64,000 nt of DNA from an uncultured Reyranella sp. (lineage in GTDB: Bacteria > Pseudomonadota > Alphaproteobacteria > Reyranellales > Reyranellaceae). The position numbers and the translations under genes were made by a program. Below, piece by piece: positions 52,783 to 61,154 of this stretch (the stretch's first letter is position 1; every line of letters begins with the position of its first letter). Below the pieces are notes generated by a model. The model saw nothing but the letters and a program-made list of their open reading frames with translations. It was not told the origin of the DNA and ran no database searches. The stretch covers positions 124,001 to 188,000 of the forward strand of contig NZ_CAMFKM010000002.1 in assembly GCF_945957355.1 (NCBI RefSeq). Direction: 5' to 3'.

Positions 52783-55207
52783 CGCCCGGCCTGTCGGTGA
52801 AGCTTTCCCTCGCCTCGGGCGAAGGATCGGCGTGCAGCGAGAAGTTCACCCTGTCGAGGCCGCGCACCTTGAACTCCGGCACGGCGGCTGGATTGATGAT
52901 CTTCTGATCGATCAGCTTGGCCAATATCGCGCGATTGAGGTCATTGGTCACGATCAGCCGGTCCTCGAGGCGCGCGACGAACACGAACAGTTCGAACTCG
53001 AGGCCGTCGGTCCCGACTTTGACGAAGCGCACGATCGGCGGCGGGATGCGCAGGACGCGGGCATGCCCCAGCGCCGCCTCGCGCAGGATCGCCTCCATGG
53101 CGTCGACGTCGGTGGCGAGCGGCACGGTCAGCTTGATCTCGATACGGCTCGACGTGTCGGAATAGGTGCGATTGATGACCGGGTTCTGCAGGAACATGCT
53201 GTTGGGCACGATGACGTGCGTGCGCTGGAACGTCTCGATCTCCGTGGCGCGGATGTTGATGCGCCGCACGAAGCCCTCGTGTCCGCTCACGGTCACCCAG
53301 TCACCGGCCTTGATCGGCCGCTCGACCAGCAGGATGACGCCGGAGATCACGTTGTTGGCGATGTTCTGCAAGCCCAGGCCGATACCGACCGACAGCGCAC
53401 CCAGAACGATGGCGAGGTTGGTGAAATCGACGCCAAGGGCGCCGATCCCGACCAGTATGGCGATCATCACGCCGGCGTAGTTGAGGCCGGCGTCGATCGA
53501 CTGACGCAACGGCATCGGCGCATCGACGGTCGGCATCACGCGATCGCGCACGACGCTACGCGTCAGGCGCGCCAGCAGCATGCACACGAAGAACGCCACG
53601 ATGGCCATGCCGACATTGCCGAGCGAGATGGTGACGCCGCCGACCTTGACGCCGCGCACGAGCTGGCCAAGTCCGTCGATCATCGCATCGGTGTCGACGC
53701 TCCAGGCCGCCGGAATGGCGACTGCCAGCAGCAGCACCAGGGCCGCGTCGAAGACCAGCAGCACCAGATACTGGCCGCGCAACGTACTGTCCGCGGGCAG
53801 GCCGAAGGTGCGGCGCACGAAGATGCCGGAGGGAGAACCCGGGGCGGCCGCCGCTTCCAGGAGATCGGCCGCCAGCTTGTGAAGAAGGAAGGCAATCGCG
53901 ATCAACAGGCAAGTCGTCGAAATCGCCGTATGCAGGTGCGCGCCCAGGGTCGCATACCCGATCAGCGCGCAGACGATCGACGACAGGACGGCGAGGATGA
54001 GCAGCAGCCGTGCGACCGCCCACCAGGTCCCGCCGATCATCGGCGGCAGTTCCGAGCCTTCAGGCCGGGCGGCTTGCCAGGCGCGGTTGGAGAGGGCCGG
54101 CAGGCTGAGAACGGCCACGACGCTCGTCAGCACGACGGCACCGACCGCGGCGACCGCCTCGCGGCCCTCGCCGCGGCTGAGTGCGATGTAGGCGAACTCG
54201 AGCGGCAGGCTGATCGAATAGAGTCGCCGAAGCGCCCGGGACAGGTACTGGGCGCTGTCGTCGCTCAACGGCAGGACGCGCCATTCGGGACGTGCCGGCG
54301 ACAGGCCCGCCGCCGTCATGCCGAACACCAGCAGCAGCAGGATGAGGCGCCCCACGGCTTCGGGGATCAGCGCATCGATCGGGGCCGGCGGATTGCTCGC
54401 CAGCAGGAGCTTGCCGATCAGCCACACCGCCAGGACGGGCACCAGCACGAGGCCGAGCCCGTCGATGGCGCTGATGATGGTCTGGTCGTGCCGTGCATCG
54501 ATGTGCGTTCCGCCCCGGCCGAATCGGCGACGCAACGCGCGCCCGACCCACCACAGGACGATCGTCAGCGCGGCCCAGAGGCCGAGCGGTACCAGCTCCG
54601 GGCTGCCCGAGCTCAGGGTGAGGAAGCCCTCGCGGCTCCAGTTCGCCATCGCGCTGGTCAACACCTTCACCGATGTCAGGAACTGCGGGCCGATCTTGTG
54701 CCAGACGCTGGGCGAGAGCAGAGACGGATCGCGGTGCAGCAGGGTTTGCAGCACCAGCTGGCCGCGCACCTTGGTCAGGCGCTCCAGCAGCTGGTCGGCG
54801 CGCGCGATCACCACCTCGCATTGCTTGACCCGGCTCTCGGCGATCGTGGCCTGTTCGGTCAGCCTTTCACGATCCGCCTTCACGGCATCGGTCTCGGGCG
54901 GCGCGTCGGTGCCGGGCTTCAGCTCGAGCGGGGCCAGGAGTTTCTTGGTGTCGGCCAGGTCGTTGCGGGCGAAGGCGGCGGCGGCCATCGCGGCCGTGCG
55001 CACGTCGGTCGTCTGTTCGCGCAAGCCGTCGATCTCGACCGGCAGCAGGTCCGCTTGCTCGGTGCGGGAGGCGATACGGTCGAGCTGGCGACCCCAGAGT
55101 TCGACGAGCTGGCTAAAGGGCCGCTGCGGCGGTGGAACGGTCTGGGCCGAGGCCGCGACACTTGCGAACAGCAGCACGAACAATGCGAGGCGGGCTAGAG
55201 GTCGCAT
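52763..55207 (-). CDS. MscS-family mechanosensitive channel with DUF3772 periplasmic domain
   Basis: The 814-residue protein is read from ATG 55207. A signal peptide (ARLALFVLLFASVAASAQ) is followed by the helical periplasmic DUF3772 region to about residue 190 (ERLTEQATIAESRVKQCEVV), then about ten membrane spans, and the MscS core from about 580 with LSVGIGLGLQNIANNVISGV, LVERPIKAGDWVTVSGHEGF and IVPNSMFLQNPVINRTYSD. It is a large YbdG/DUF3772-type channel for osmotic release. The 120 bp upstream lead to the IS1-family element. Confidence 0.9.
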   Translation of the reverse strand: MRPLARLALFVLLFASVAASAQTVPPPQRPFSQLVELWGRQLDRIASRTEQADLLPVEIDGLREQTTDVRTAAMAAAAFARNDLADTKKLLAPLELKPGTDAPPETDAVKADRERLTEQATIAESRVKQCEVVIARADQLLERLTKVRGQLVLQTLLHRDPSLLSPSVWHKIGPQFLTSVKVLTSAMANWSREGFLTLSSGSPELVPLGLWAALTIVLWWVGRALRRRFGRGGTHIDARHDQTIISAIDGLGLVLVPVLAVWLIGKLLLASNPPAPIDALIPEAVGRLILLLLVFGMTAAGLSPARPEWRVLPLSDDSAQYLSRALRRLYSISLPLEFAYIALSRGEGREAVAAVGAVVLTSVVAVLSLPALSNRAWQAARPEGSELPPMIGGTWWAVARLLLILAVLSSIVCALIGYATLGAHLHTAISTTCLLIAIAFLLHKLAADLLEAAAAPGSPSGIFVRRTFGLPADSTLRGQYLVLLVFDAALVLLLAVAIPAAWSVDTDAMIDGLGQLVRGVKVGGVTISLGNVGMAIVAFFVCMLLARLTRSVVRDRVMPTVDAPMPLRQSIDAGLNYAGVMIAILVGIGALGVDFTNLAIVLGALSVGIGLGLQNIANNVISGVILLVERPIKAGDWVTVSGHEGFVRRINIRATEIETFQRTHVIVPNSMFLQNPVINRTYSDTSSRIEIKLTVPLATDVDAMEAILREAALGHARVLRIPPPIVRFVKVGTDGLEFELFVFVARLEDRLIVTNDLNRAILAKLIDQKIINPAAVPEFKVRGLDRVNFSLHADPSPEARESFTDRPGDAPAAS

Positions 55208-55350
55208 TCGGTGCGCGATTCCCGGAAACGAAGAAAGGAGTTTGGTGTCAACTACCACGGGCGGACCGGACCGGGCCACGCCGCTGAGCGTGTCTGGCTG
55301 CGCAGAAGGGCGAAATCAGGGCGGCTTTCGGCACTGTCTCAGTTTGAAAT

Positions 55351-55734
55351 TTAGGCCGTCCGATTCCAAGGCGGGTCAATCTCTTTGATCAGTTCGGTTT
55401 CGCGCTTGGTAAGCGCGACGCCCTTTCCACTAAAGATCAGGGCATAAACCTCAACGGCTAGACCAGCCTTGAGGGTTTCGAGTATCTGGCCGTGACAGTA
55501 TCGATGAGCTTTCGAACCGAGCGGTCTGAAGCAGCGATTGCTGTAGTTGCGAAGCCGCCGATGAAGCATATCCGCTTTTCCGATGTAGCAGACGCGACCG
55601 CTGACTACGAACGCATATAGCCCAGGCGCACGGCGCAGCCATGGCGGGCGATGAACGCGGCTTTCCGGAGTGCGCCACTCGCCGGTGATCCGGAAACCGT
55701 AGCCAACCAGTCTCTGCACTGAGGCCTTATGCAC
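55351..55734 (-). CDS. GIY-YIG nuclease domain protein (element cargo)
   Basis: The 127-residue protein starts at GTG 55734, overlapping the transposase end by 8 bp. GLYAFVVSGRVCYIGKADML carries the GIY-YIG-type pair (LYA and YIG), the Arg follows in HRRLRNYSN, and KRETELIKEIDPPWN has the catalytic Glu and a common C-terminal ending. Its TAA stop begins one base inside the inverted repeat. It differs from the chromosomal GIY-YIG gene at 10141. It may be a homing-type or defensive nuclease carried as cargo. Confidence 0.8.
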   Translation of the reverse strand: MHKASVQRLVGYGFRITGEWRTPESRVHRPPWLRRAPGLYAFVVSGRVCYIGKADMLHRRLRNYSNRCFRPLGSKAHRYCHGQILETLKAGLAVEVYALIFSGKGVALTKRETELIKEIDPPWNRTA

Positions 55735-56605
55735 TTACCGTCTTCCTATAGGGCCCACGCTTCTTCGGCGCGGGCGCGGCAGCATCGATCAGCGCCACGA
55801 TATTGTCCATGGTCCACAGGGTCTTGGACACGCCAGCCGCCATTGCCGGGGCCATCTTCACGGCCTTGTTGATGCGGACGAAGTTGTACCAAACGGTGTA
55901 GATCGCGACCATGTGGCAGTGGTTTTCGAACTTCTTCGAATGGGCGTTCGTGAGCCGCGTGTAGCGGCGCATGTGCATCCGCATCGACAAGTTCGACCGT
56001 TCGACGTGCGAGGTTGAGATATCGGCTTTGACCGGGCGACCGGTAACGATGTCCTTCCGGAAGCCGATGCACTCTGCCGGGGAATAGCGGGCCTCCGTCT
56101 GGGGGCCTTCGCCATACAGCTTAACCAGCATGGCGTAGTCGATATCAGCGCCGAAGGCCTCTTCCACGGCCTCCAAATAGGCCTTGTGGCCGTCTGTTGT
56201 GAGCTGCACCCGGTTCGCCAGCCGGCCGCGCAAATCGTCCATGAACTCCAGCGCGTACTCGCTGTCACGGCCGCCGACAAGATAGGACAGGATCATCTTG
56301 CTATCGCTGTCGAGGGCGGTCCACGTCCAGACATCGCCGGCCCGCTCCGGGGCGGCCTTGGCCTTCGCGACGTTCTTCGCCTTGGCGTAGCAGAACGACC
56401 AGATTTCATCGCACTGGACCCGCTTGGCCTTCACGCCGCGCACGTTCTCGTCATGGAAGCGGGCGCAAGTCAGACCAGCATCGATCAGCAGCTTGGTCAC
56501 GGTGTTGATGCTCACGTCCGCCAGCCGGGAGATTGCCCGCATCGACATACCCTCGCAGAGCATTCCGAGGATTTGGGCGCGCTGGGCGGTCGAGAGCTTG
56601 TTCAT
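55727..56605 (-). CDS. IS1-family transposase
   Basis: The 292-residue single-frame transposase has an N-terminal helix-turn-helix (LCEGMSMRAISRLADVSINT), VQCDEIWSFCYAKAKNV with the first catalytic Asp, TALDSDSKMILSYLVGGRD and TDGHKAYLEAVEEAF (second Asp), then HVERSNLSMRMHMRRYTRLT with the catalytic Glu. This is the IS1-type DDE enzyme of the group without a programmed frameshift, as in ISMhu11-like elements. It appears intact. It is transcribed away from the HTH/ImmA gene across a palindromic operator. Confidence 0.92.
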   Translation of the reverse strand: MNKLSTAQRAQILGMLCEGMSMRAISRLADVSINTVTKLLIDAGLTCARFHDENVRGVKAKRVQCDEIWSFCYAKAKNVAKAKAAPERAGDVWTWTALDSDSKMILSYLVGGRDSEYALEFMDDLRGRLANRVQLTTDGHKAYLEAVEEAFGADIDYAMLVKLYGEGPQTEARYSPAECIGFRKDIVTGRPVKADISTSHVERSNLSMRMHMRRYTRLTNAHSKKFENHCHMVAIYTVWYNFVRINKAVKMAPAMAAGVSKTLWTMDNIVALIDAAAPAPKKRGPYRKTVSA

Positions 56606-56659
56606 GGACCATTTTCATAATGAACTTTTTGATGTTCGTCAAGCATAAACGCCTCTTTC

Positions 56660-56677
56660 CAGATTTCTGGAAATCTG
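56660..56677. promoter_or_regulatory. Perfect palindrome between transposase and HTH gene, probable operator
   Basis: CAGATTTC-TG-GAAATCTG at 56660-56677 is an 8+2+8 perfect dyad in the 85-bp divergent region, 14 bp before the ATG of the HTH/ImmA gene. It is the obvious target for that protein's own HTH domain and could also control the transposase. Confidence 0.6.
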
Positions 56678-56690
56678 TCATTCTTCGAAT

Positions 56691-57836
56691 ATGGGCAGCG
56701 AAAACAAGAACTTCCGAACGCCCGGACAGCTGATCGAGCACCTTCTGGTTGAGCGTGGTTGGACGAGACGTACTTTGGCCGTGATCCTAGGGGTGAGCGA
56801 GCAGCGCATTACACGGCTGACGGGCGGCAAGCAGCCCGTCGACGCAAAAATTGCGCTCGCGCTGGAGGAGGTGTTCGGGGAGCCAGCCGAGCGCTTCCTG
56901 GCGCTCCAGAAGGAATACGAGCTGGCTCAAGCGCGAATCGTGACCCATCCCGATCCTGGGCGTGCCACGCGAGCGGCGCTTTACGGTGATTTGCCGTTGG
57001 CCGACATGATCAGGCGCGGCTGGATCGAAGCGGATAGCGTCCGCGACACGGAAAAAGTCGAGCGTGAGCTGTTGCGCTTCTTTGGCGCCAACAGGATTCA
57101 AGACATTGAAATCTTGCCGCATGCCGCGAAGAAGACGGCGGTGCATGAGGCCGCGTCACCGGCTCAGATGGCGTGGCTTTATCGCGTCCGTCAGATCGCC
57201 AAGGATATGTTGGTGGCACCTTACTCGCCGGATGCAGTGCGGAGCGTAGTAGGAAAGCTTCGCTCGCTTACCGCCTCGCGCGAGGGCGTCGCGCGGGTGC
57301 CCCGCCTGATGGCAGAGTGCGGCATTCGTTACGTGCTGGTGGAGACGTTGCCGTCGGCCAAGATTGATGGCGTCTGCTTCTGGCTGGATGATCGGTCCCC
57401 CGTTATCGGTATGTCGATGCGGTTTGATCGCAATGACAACTTCTGGTTCGTGCTTCGTCACGAATTGGAGCACGTCATCCAACGGCATGGCCTATTCGCC
57501 GCCATGCTCGATGCCGAGTTGGTGGGCGATCGCGCCGGAACCGGGCCCGCAATTTCGGAGGAAGAGCGGATGGCGAATGCCGCCGCCGCTGACTTCTGCG
57601 TGCCGACATCGCAAATGGAAGCATTCATTGCGCGCAAGGCGCCGTTCTTTACCGAGAGGGACGTGATCGGATTTGCTCGATTGATGAAAGTCCACCCGGG
57701 ACTCGTCGTCGGCCAACTTCAGCACAGGACCAAGCGATACTCGTTGCTTCGCGACCATCAGGTGAAGGTTCGCGACATTATCGCGCCCAACGCGATCAAG
57801 GATGGCTGGGGTGATGTTGCTCCAGTCGATGAATAG
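56691..57836 (+). CDS. HigA-type HTH protein fused to an ImmA/IrrE-like zinc peptidase domain (element cargo)
   Basis: The 381-residue protein has an XRE/HigA helix-turn-helix at residues 8-70 (TPGQLIEHLLVERGWTRRTL, LGVSEQRITRLTGGKQPVD). The C-terminal part has a metallopeptidase motif FVLRHELEHVIQRHG (HExxH form HELEH, about residues 264-268) and NAAAADFCVPTSQMEAFI. Such regulator-protease fusions control mobile elements and toxin-antitoxin pairs by cleaving repressors. It is probably cotranscribed with the gene 13 bp downstream. Inside an IS1-family element this is unusual cargo. Confidence 0.85.
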   Translation: MGSENKNFRTPGQLIEHLLVERGWTRRTLAVILGVSEQRITRLTGGKQPVDAKIALALEEVFGEPAERFLALQKEYELAQARIVTHPDPGRATRAALYGDLPLADMIRRGWIEADSVRDTEKVERELLRFFGANRIQDIEILPHAAKKTAVHEAASPAQMAWLYRVRQIAKDMLVAPYSPDAVRSVVGKLRSLTASREGVARVPRLMAECGIRYVLVETLPSAKIDGVCFWLDDRSPVIGMSMRFDRNDNFWFVLRHELEHVIQRHGLFAAMLDAELVGDRAGTGPAISEEERMANAAAADFCVPTSQMEAFIARKAPFFTERDVIGFARLMKVHPGLVVGQLQHRTKRYSLLRDHQVKVRDIIAPNAIKDGWGDVAPVDE

Positions 57837-57849
57837 AAAGGAATAGGCA

Positions 57850-58347
57850 ATGGCTTCACGCGCAGAGCGTCAGCGTTTCATCCGGCACTACAAGGACGTG
57901 ACCGGCGAGCGCGAGGTCGACATGCACAAGGTGGCGGAGTTCGCCCAAGCAATGGGCTGGAAAATGCCGACGCCACAGTCCGCTGTGGACATGCTCGCTA
58001 CCCAGTTCGTAGATGCCGCTCGCGATGAAACGAAGCGCAGCAGCAAGACCGGGCGCCCATACCGCGTCTATCATGCGGTTCCGGCTCAGGGGAACTTGTT
58101 CGTATACGTCGATATCGACGAAGCGACCCGCCCCCAGATGCTCAAGTCCTCGGTCCAGCGACGGGAACAGATGGTGAGCGACGGCGTGAATCTTACCGAC
58201 GACACGGATCATTGGAACGCGATGAATCCGGACAAAGAGCCCATTCAACTCCCGATGGATCTGACGCTGGATATTCAGATCCGGAAGGCAGCAGATGAAC
58301 AAGACGACGACGAAGGATCCGGTGGTGGCGCCGCCGAGGCCGCTTAG
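57850..58347 (+). CDS. Uncharacterised protein following the HTH/ImmA gene (element cargo)
   Basis: The 165-residue protein starts 13 bp after the HTH/ImmA gene. It is charged and soluble: MASRAERQRFIRHYKDVTGE at the start, GRPYRVYHAVPAQGNLFVYV in the middle and an acidic Gly/Ala tail. I do not recognise a family. A short protein paired with a HigA-ImmA fusion could be the toxin, a substrate of the peptidase or a partner. This is only inferred from the operon. Confidence 0.6.
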   Translation: MASRAERQRFIRHYKDVTGEREVDMHKVAEFAQAMGWKMPTPQSAVDMLATQFVDAARDETKRSSKTGRPYRVYHAVPAQGNLFVYVDIDEATRPQMLKSSVQRREQMVSDGVNLTDDTDHWNAMNPDKEPIQLPMDLTLDIQIRKAADEQDDDEGSGGGAAEAA

Positions 58348-58589
58348 GACTTCTTCCAGCGCGCTTGCGCCGCCAGTTGGGCAATCTCCACGCGCTGCCT
58401 ATCAGTCAGCTTGGCAGCGCGTGCCTTGCCCCCTTTCAGGCCACCCTTGCGAGCTGCGGATGCGGCGGCGGCATCATCGCCCTTAGCTGCAAGGTTTTCT
58501 TCTTCTTCGCCCGTGGCGATCCGCATCACCTTCACGGCGTTGCCGATCACGTCGGCGGGGCGCTTCTGGCCTTTAGGTCCGGTGGGCAT
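58344..58589 (-). CDS. Small basic protein, histone/regulator-like (element cargo)
   Basis: The 81-residue protein contains RPADVIGNAVKVMRIATGE, then acidic and Ala-rich residues, and ends in KGGLKGGKARAAKLTDRQRV, a Gly/Lys/Ala-rich stretch like histone H1-type or RNA-binding tails. Proteins starting with this RPADVxGNAVxVxxIATGE block are often found next to mobile elements. Its stop overlaps the end of the convergent gene by 4 bp, and it overlaps the neighbouring start at 58589 by one base. The function is unknown. Confidence 0.6.
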   Translation of the reverse strand: MPTGPKGQKRPADVIGNAVKVMRIATGEEEENLAAKGDDAAAASAARKGGLKGGKARAAKLTDRQRVEIAQLAAQARWKKS

Positions 58590-58774
58590 TATTCGCCCTC
58601 CAAAATGGCAATCGCCTTCTCATTCTCCGCAATGTCATCTTTGAGCTTCTGGCGCTGCAGGGCGACAGAAAACCCGGGCACCTGGGACTCGGGTTGCTGC
58701 TCCCAGAAGGCTAGGGAATCCTTATACATCTCGACTTCTTTTCGCAGTTCAGCGATCAGCTTTTCGTGCGCCAT
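58589..58774 (-). CDS. Small coiled-coil protein (element cargo)
   Basis: The 61-residue protein is mostly helical and charged: MAHEKLIAELRKEVEMYKDS and LKDDIAENEKAIAILEGE suggest a coiled coil interrupted by a Pro-rich turn. It overlaps the downstream small gene by one base (TAATG), so the two form an operon. No known family is recognised. Confidence 0.5.
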   Translation of the reverse strand: MAHEKLIAELRKEVEMYKDSLAFWEQQPESQVPGFSVALQRQKLKDDIAENEKAIAILEGE

Positions 58775-58959
58775 GCCCCATAATGAGCAGAGGGAGCGAT
58801 CACGATCAAGGGCGCCCTCTAGATGTTTCAGGCATCAGATTTCAAACTGAGACAGTGCCCGGCTTTCGGCGGGCTTGCTCGACCGTTACCGCTTCGTCGT
58901 TGACAGCGCCGTGACGACGCGGAACCTTGCCGCCCGAAAAATCAAGGGGAGAACAAGGT

Positions 58960-60063
58960 ATGGCCGAGGGCCAAGGTTCGGTTGGCGAAGTTCGCATCAA
59001 GCCCGATCGCCTGCACGATTTCACAATGGCGATCTGCCGGGCCGACGGCAGCTCCGCCGAGGAAGCCAGGCTCGTCGCCGACCATCTCGTCCTCGCCAAC
59101 CTGTTCGGCCATGACAGCCATGGCGTCGGCATGATGCCGAGCTATATCCAGAACACCCTCAACGGCGCCTGCAAGCGCAACCACCACGCCACGATCGATC
59201 GCGACAATGGCGCGGTGATCGTGGTCGAGGGTGGCGCCGGCTACGGCCAGGTCATCGCCAAGGAGGCGATGGACATCGGCATCGAGCGCGCGAAGAAGCA
59301 CGGCGTCTGCGTCGTCGGCCTGAAGAATTCCCATCACATCGGCCGGATCGGCCACTGGGGCGAGCAATGCGCGCGCGCCGGCATGGTCAGCACCCATTGG
59401 GTGAACGTGCACGGCCACAAATCGCTGGTCGCGCCGTTCGGCGGCGCCGAGGCGCGCTTCACGACCAACCCCTACTGCACGGCGATTCCACGCAAGGGCC
59501 AGGAACCGATCGTGCTCGACTTCGCCACCAGCCAGGTGGCGATGGGCAAGGTGCGGGTCGCCAACAACAAGAAGATCCAGATGGAGGAAGGCCTCCTGAT
59601 CGACGCCGCCGGCAATCCCACGACCGAACCCGGCGTGATGTACAATCCTCCCTACGGCGCCATCCTGCCGTTCGGCCTGCACAAGGGCGGCGGCCTCGCC
59701 GTGATCTGCGACCTGCTGGCCGGCGCCCTGACCGGCGGCCGTACGCACAGCCCGCGCACGATCAAGAAGGACGGCACCGACATCATCAACAACATGCTGT
59801 CGATCATCATCGATCCCGACTCGATGGGCGGCACGGCGTTCTTCGAGGACGAGGTCGACAATTTCATCGGCTGGGTGAAGTCGGCCCGGCCTCAACCCGG
59901 CGTCGCCGAGGTGCTGGTGCCGGGCGAGCCCGAGCGGGCGCGCAAGCTCGACCGCGAGAAGAACGGCGTGCCGATCGATACCACGACCTGGCAGCAGCTC
60001 GTCGACACGGCCCGCAAGGTGCGCTTGAACGATACGGATATCCCGCAGATGGCCGGCGCCTGA
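58960..60063 (+). CDS. Ldh/MDH-type NAD(P)-dependent oxidoreductase
   Basis: The 367-residue protein is read from ATG 58960, with GGGGAG upstream. It belongs to the malate/L-lactate/ureidoglycolate dehydrogenase family (YlbC/ComC type), not the Rossmann LDH: NLFGHDSHGVGMMPSYIQNT with the catalytic His, VGLKNSHHIGRIGHWGEQCA, FGGAEARFTTNPYCTAIP, VLDFATSQVAMGKVRVANN and FGLHKGGGLAVICDLLAGAL. Substrates in the family range over 2-hydroxy acids. The IS1-family element lies 100 bp upstream and may have altered its promoter region. Confidence 0.88.
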   Translation: MAEGQGSVGEVRIKPDRLHDFTMAICRADGSSAEEARLVADHLVLANLFGHDSHGVGMMPSYIQNTLNGACKRNHHATIDRDNGAVIVVEGGAGYGQVIAKEAMDIGIERAKKHGVCVVGLKNSHHIGRIGHWGEQCARAGMVSTHWVNVHGHKSLVAPFGGAEARFTTNPYCTAIPRKGQEPIVLDFATSQVAMGKVRVANNKKIQMEEGLLIDAAGNPTTEPGVMYNPPYGAILPFGLHKGGGLAVICDLLAGALTGGRTHSPRTIKKDGTDIINNMLSIIIDPDSMGGTAFFEDEVDNFIGWVKSARPQPGVAEVLVPGEPERARKLDREKNGVPIDTTTWQQLVDTARKVRLNDTDIPQMAGA

Positions 60064-60094
60064 CGCGACCGGAAGACGACAGGAGAGACCGACC

Positions 60095-60715
60095 ATGGCC
60101 AAGATGAAGCTCTACTACTCGCCGTCGTCACCCTACGCCCGCAAGGTCAGGGTGCTGGCGATCGAGGCCGGCCTCGACAAGAAGATGGACATGGTGAACG
60201 TCGCGCTGACGCCGGTCGCGCCCAATGCCGACGTCGACAAGCACAATCCGATCGGCAAGATCCCGGCCCTGTCGACCAAGAACATGGACCTCTTCGACTC
60301 GCCCGTGATCTGCGAGTATCTCGACAGCCAGCACAAGGGGCGCAAGCTGTTCCCGCGCAAGGGCCGCGAGCGCTGGATGGCGCTGCGCCAGCAGGCCATG
60401 GCCGACGGCCTGCTCGATGCCGCGCTGCTCGCCCGCTACGAGAGCTTCCTGCGGCCGGAGGAGAAGCGCTGGCCCGACTGGTCGAAGGGCCAGATGAAGA
60501 AGATCGACGGCGTGCTCGACCAGCTGGAAGCCGAATCGAAGGCCCTCAAGGGCAAGCCGACCATCGGCACCGTCTCCATCGGCTGCGCCCTGGGCTATCT
60601 CGACTTCCGCTTCGGCCACCATGACTGGCGGGCGAAGCGGCCGAAGCTCGCGAAGTGGTTCGCGGCCTTCGCCAAGACGCCGTCGATGAAGGCCACGGTG
60701 CCGCCGCCGGCCTGA
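60095..60715 (+). CDS. Glutathione S-transferase family protein
   Basis: The 206-residue protein has a thioredoxin-like N-domain, KLYYSPSSPYARKVRVLAIE (Ser-based glutathione site), NPIGKIPALSTKNM with the cis-Pro and FDSPVICEYLDSQ (Asp-Ser gamma-glutamate site), then a helical C-domain with IGTVSIGCALGYLDFRFG. It lacks a signal peptide and is cytosolic. It follows the dehydrogenase by 31 bp and is 4 bp from the cupin gene, so the three are likely cotranscribed. Confidence 0.9.
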   Translation: MAKMKLYYSPSSPYARKVRVLAIEAGLDKKMDMVNVALTPVAPNADVDKHNPIGKIPALSTKNMDLFDSPVICEYLDSQHKGRKLFPRKGRERWMALRQQAMADGLLDAALLARYESFLRPEEKRWPDWSKGQMKKIDGVLDQLEAESKALKGKPTIGTVSIGCALGYLDFRFGHHDWRAKRPKLAKWFAAFAKTPSMKATVPPPA

Positions 60716-60719
60716 TGTC

Positions 60720-61154
60720 ATGACCACCCCCATGACTGCTGACGAGATCATCGCCCGCCTCGGCCTGCAGCCGCATCCCGAGGGCGGTCACTACCGCGAG
60801 ACGTTCCGTGCCGGCGCCGCAAGGGACGGGCGCGGCGCCAGCACCGCGATCTTCTTCCTGCTGAAGGCCGGCGAGCGCTCGCACTGGCACCGGGTCGATG
60901 CCGACGAGGTCTGGCATCACTATTACGGCGCGCCGCTCGAGCTTTCGATGAGCGACGATGGCCGCACCGCCCGGCATCTGCGCCTGGGCCGCGACTTCGC
61001 CCTGGGCGAGACGCCGCAGATCGTCGTGCCGCGCGGCGTCTGGCAGGCTGCCCGGTCGCTCGGCCACTGGACCCTGGTCGGCTGCACCGTGGCGCCGGCC
61101 TTCGACTTCGCGGGCTTCGAACTCGCTCCGCCCGGCTGGAAGCCGGGCGCCTAG
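60720..61154 (+). CDS. Cupin protein of the DUF985 family
   Basis: The 144-residue protein is a single cupin barrel of the YML079-like DUF985 type: LQPHPEGGHYRETFRA at the start, SHWHRVDADEVWHHYYG (His cluster), PQIVVPRGVWQAARSLG and LVGCTVAPAFDFAGFEL at the end. Such proteins bind sugars or small ligands but have no firm enzymology. It starts 4 bp after the GST stop, and its stop overlaps that of the convergent transporter. Confidence 0.88.
   Translation: MTTPMTADEIIARLGLQPHPEGGHYRETFRAGAARDGRGASTAIFFLLKAGERSHWHRVDADEVWHHYYGAPLELSMSDDGRTARHLRLGRDFALGETPQIVVPRGVWQAARSLGHWTLVGCTVAPAFDFAGFELAPPGWKPGA

Larger units (their letters stand above)
55330..58859. mobile_element. IS1-family insertion element with passenger genes, 3.5 kb, intact
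   Basis: The ends are 21-bp perfect inverted repeats: 55330-55350 starts GGCACTGTCTCAGTTTG and 58839-58859 is its exact complement. The element is flanked by an 8-bp direct repeat CGGCTTTC at 55322-55329 and 58860-58867, the target duplication size of IS1 elements. It carries an IS1-type transposase and five other genes: a GIY-YIG nuclease, an HTH/ImmA-type protein, an unknown acidic-tailed partner and two small unknown proteins. Removing it and one duplication restores a simple intergenic region before the dehydrogenase gene at 58960. The intact ends and perfect duplication suggest recent insertion. Confidence 0.92.

Noticed and set aside
55727..56605. Programmed frameshift in the IS1-type transposase
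   Set aside because: The transposase is one continuous 292-codon frame containing all catalytic residues, so no frameshift is needed.
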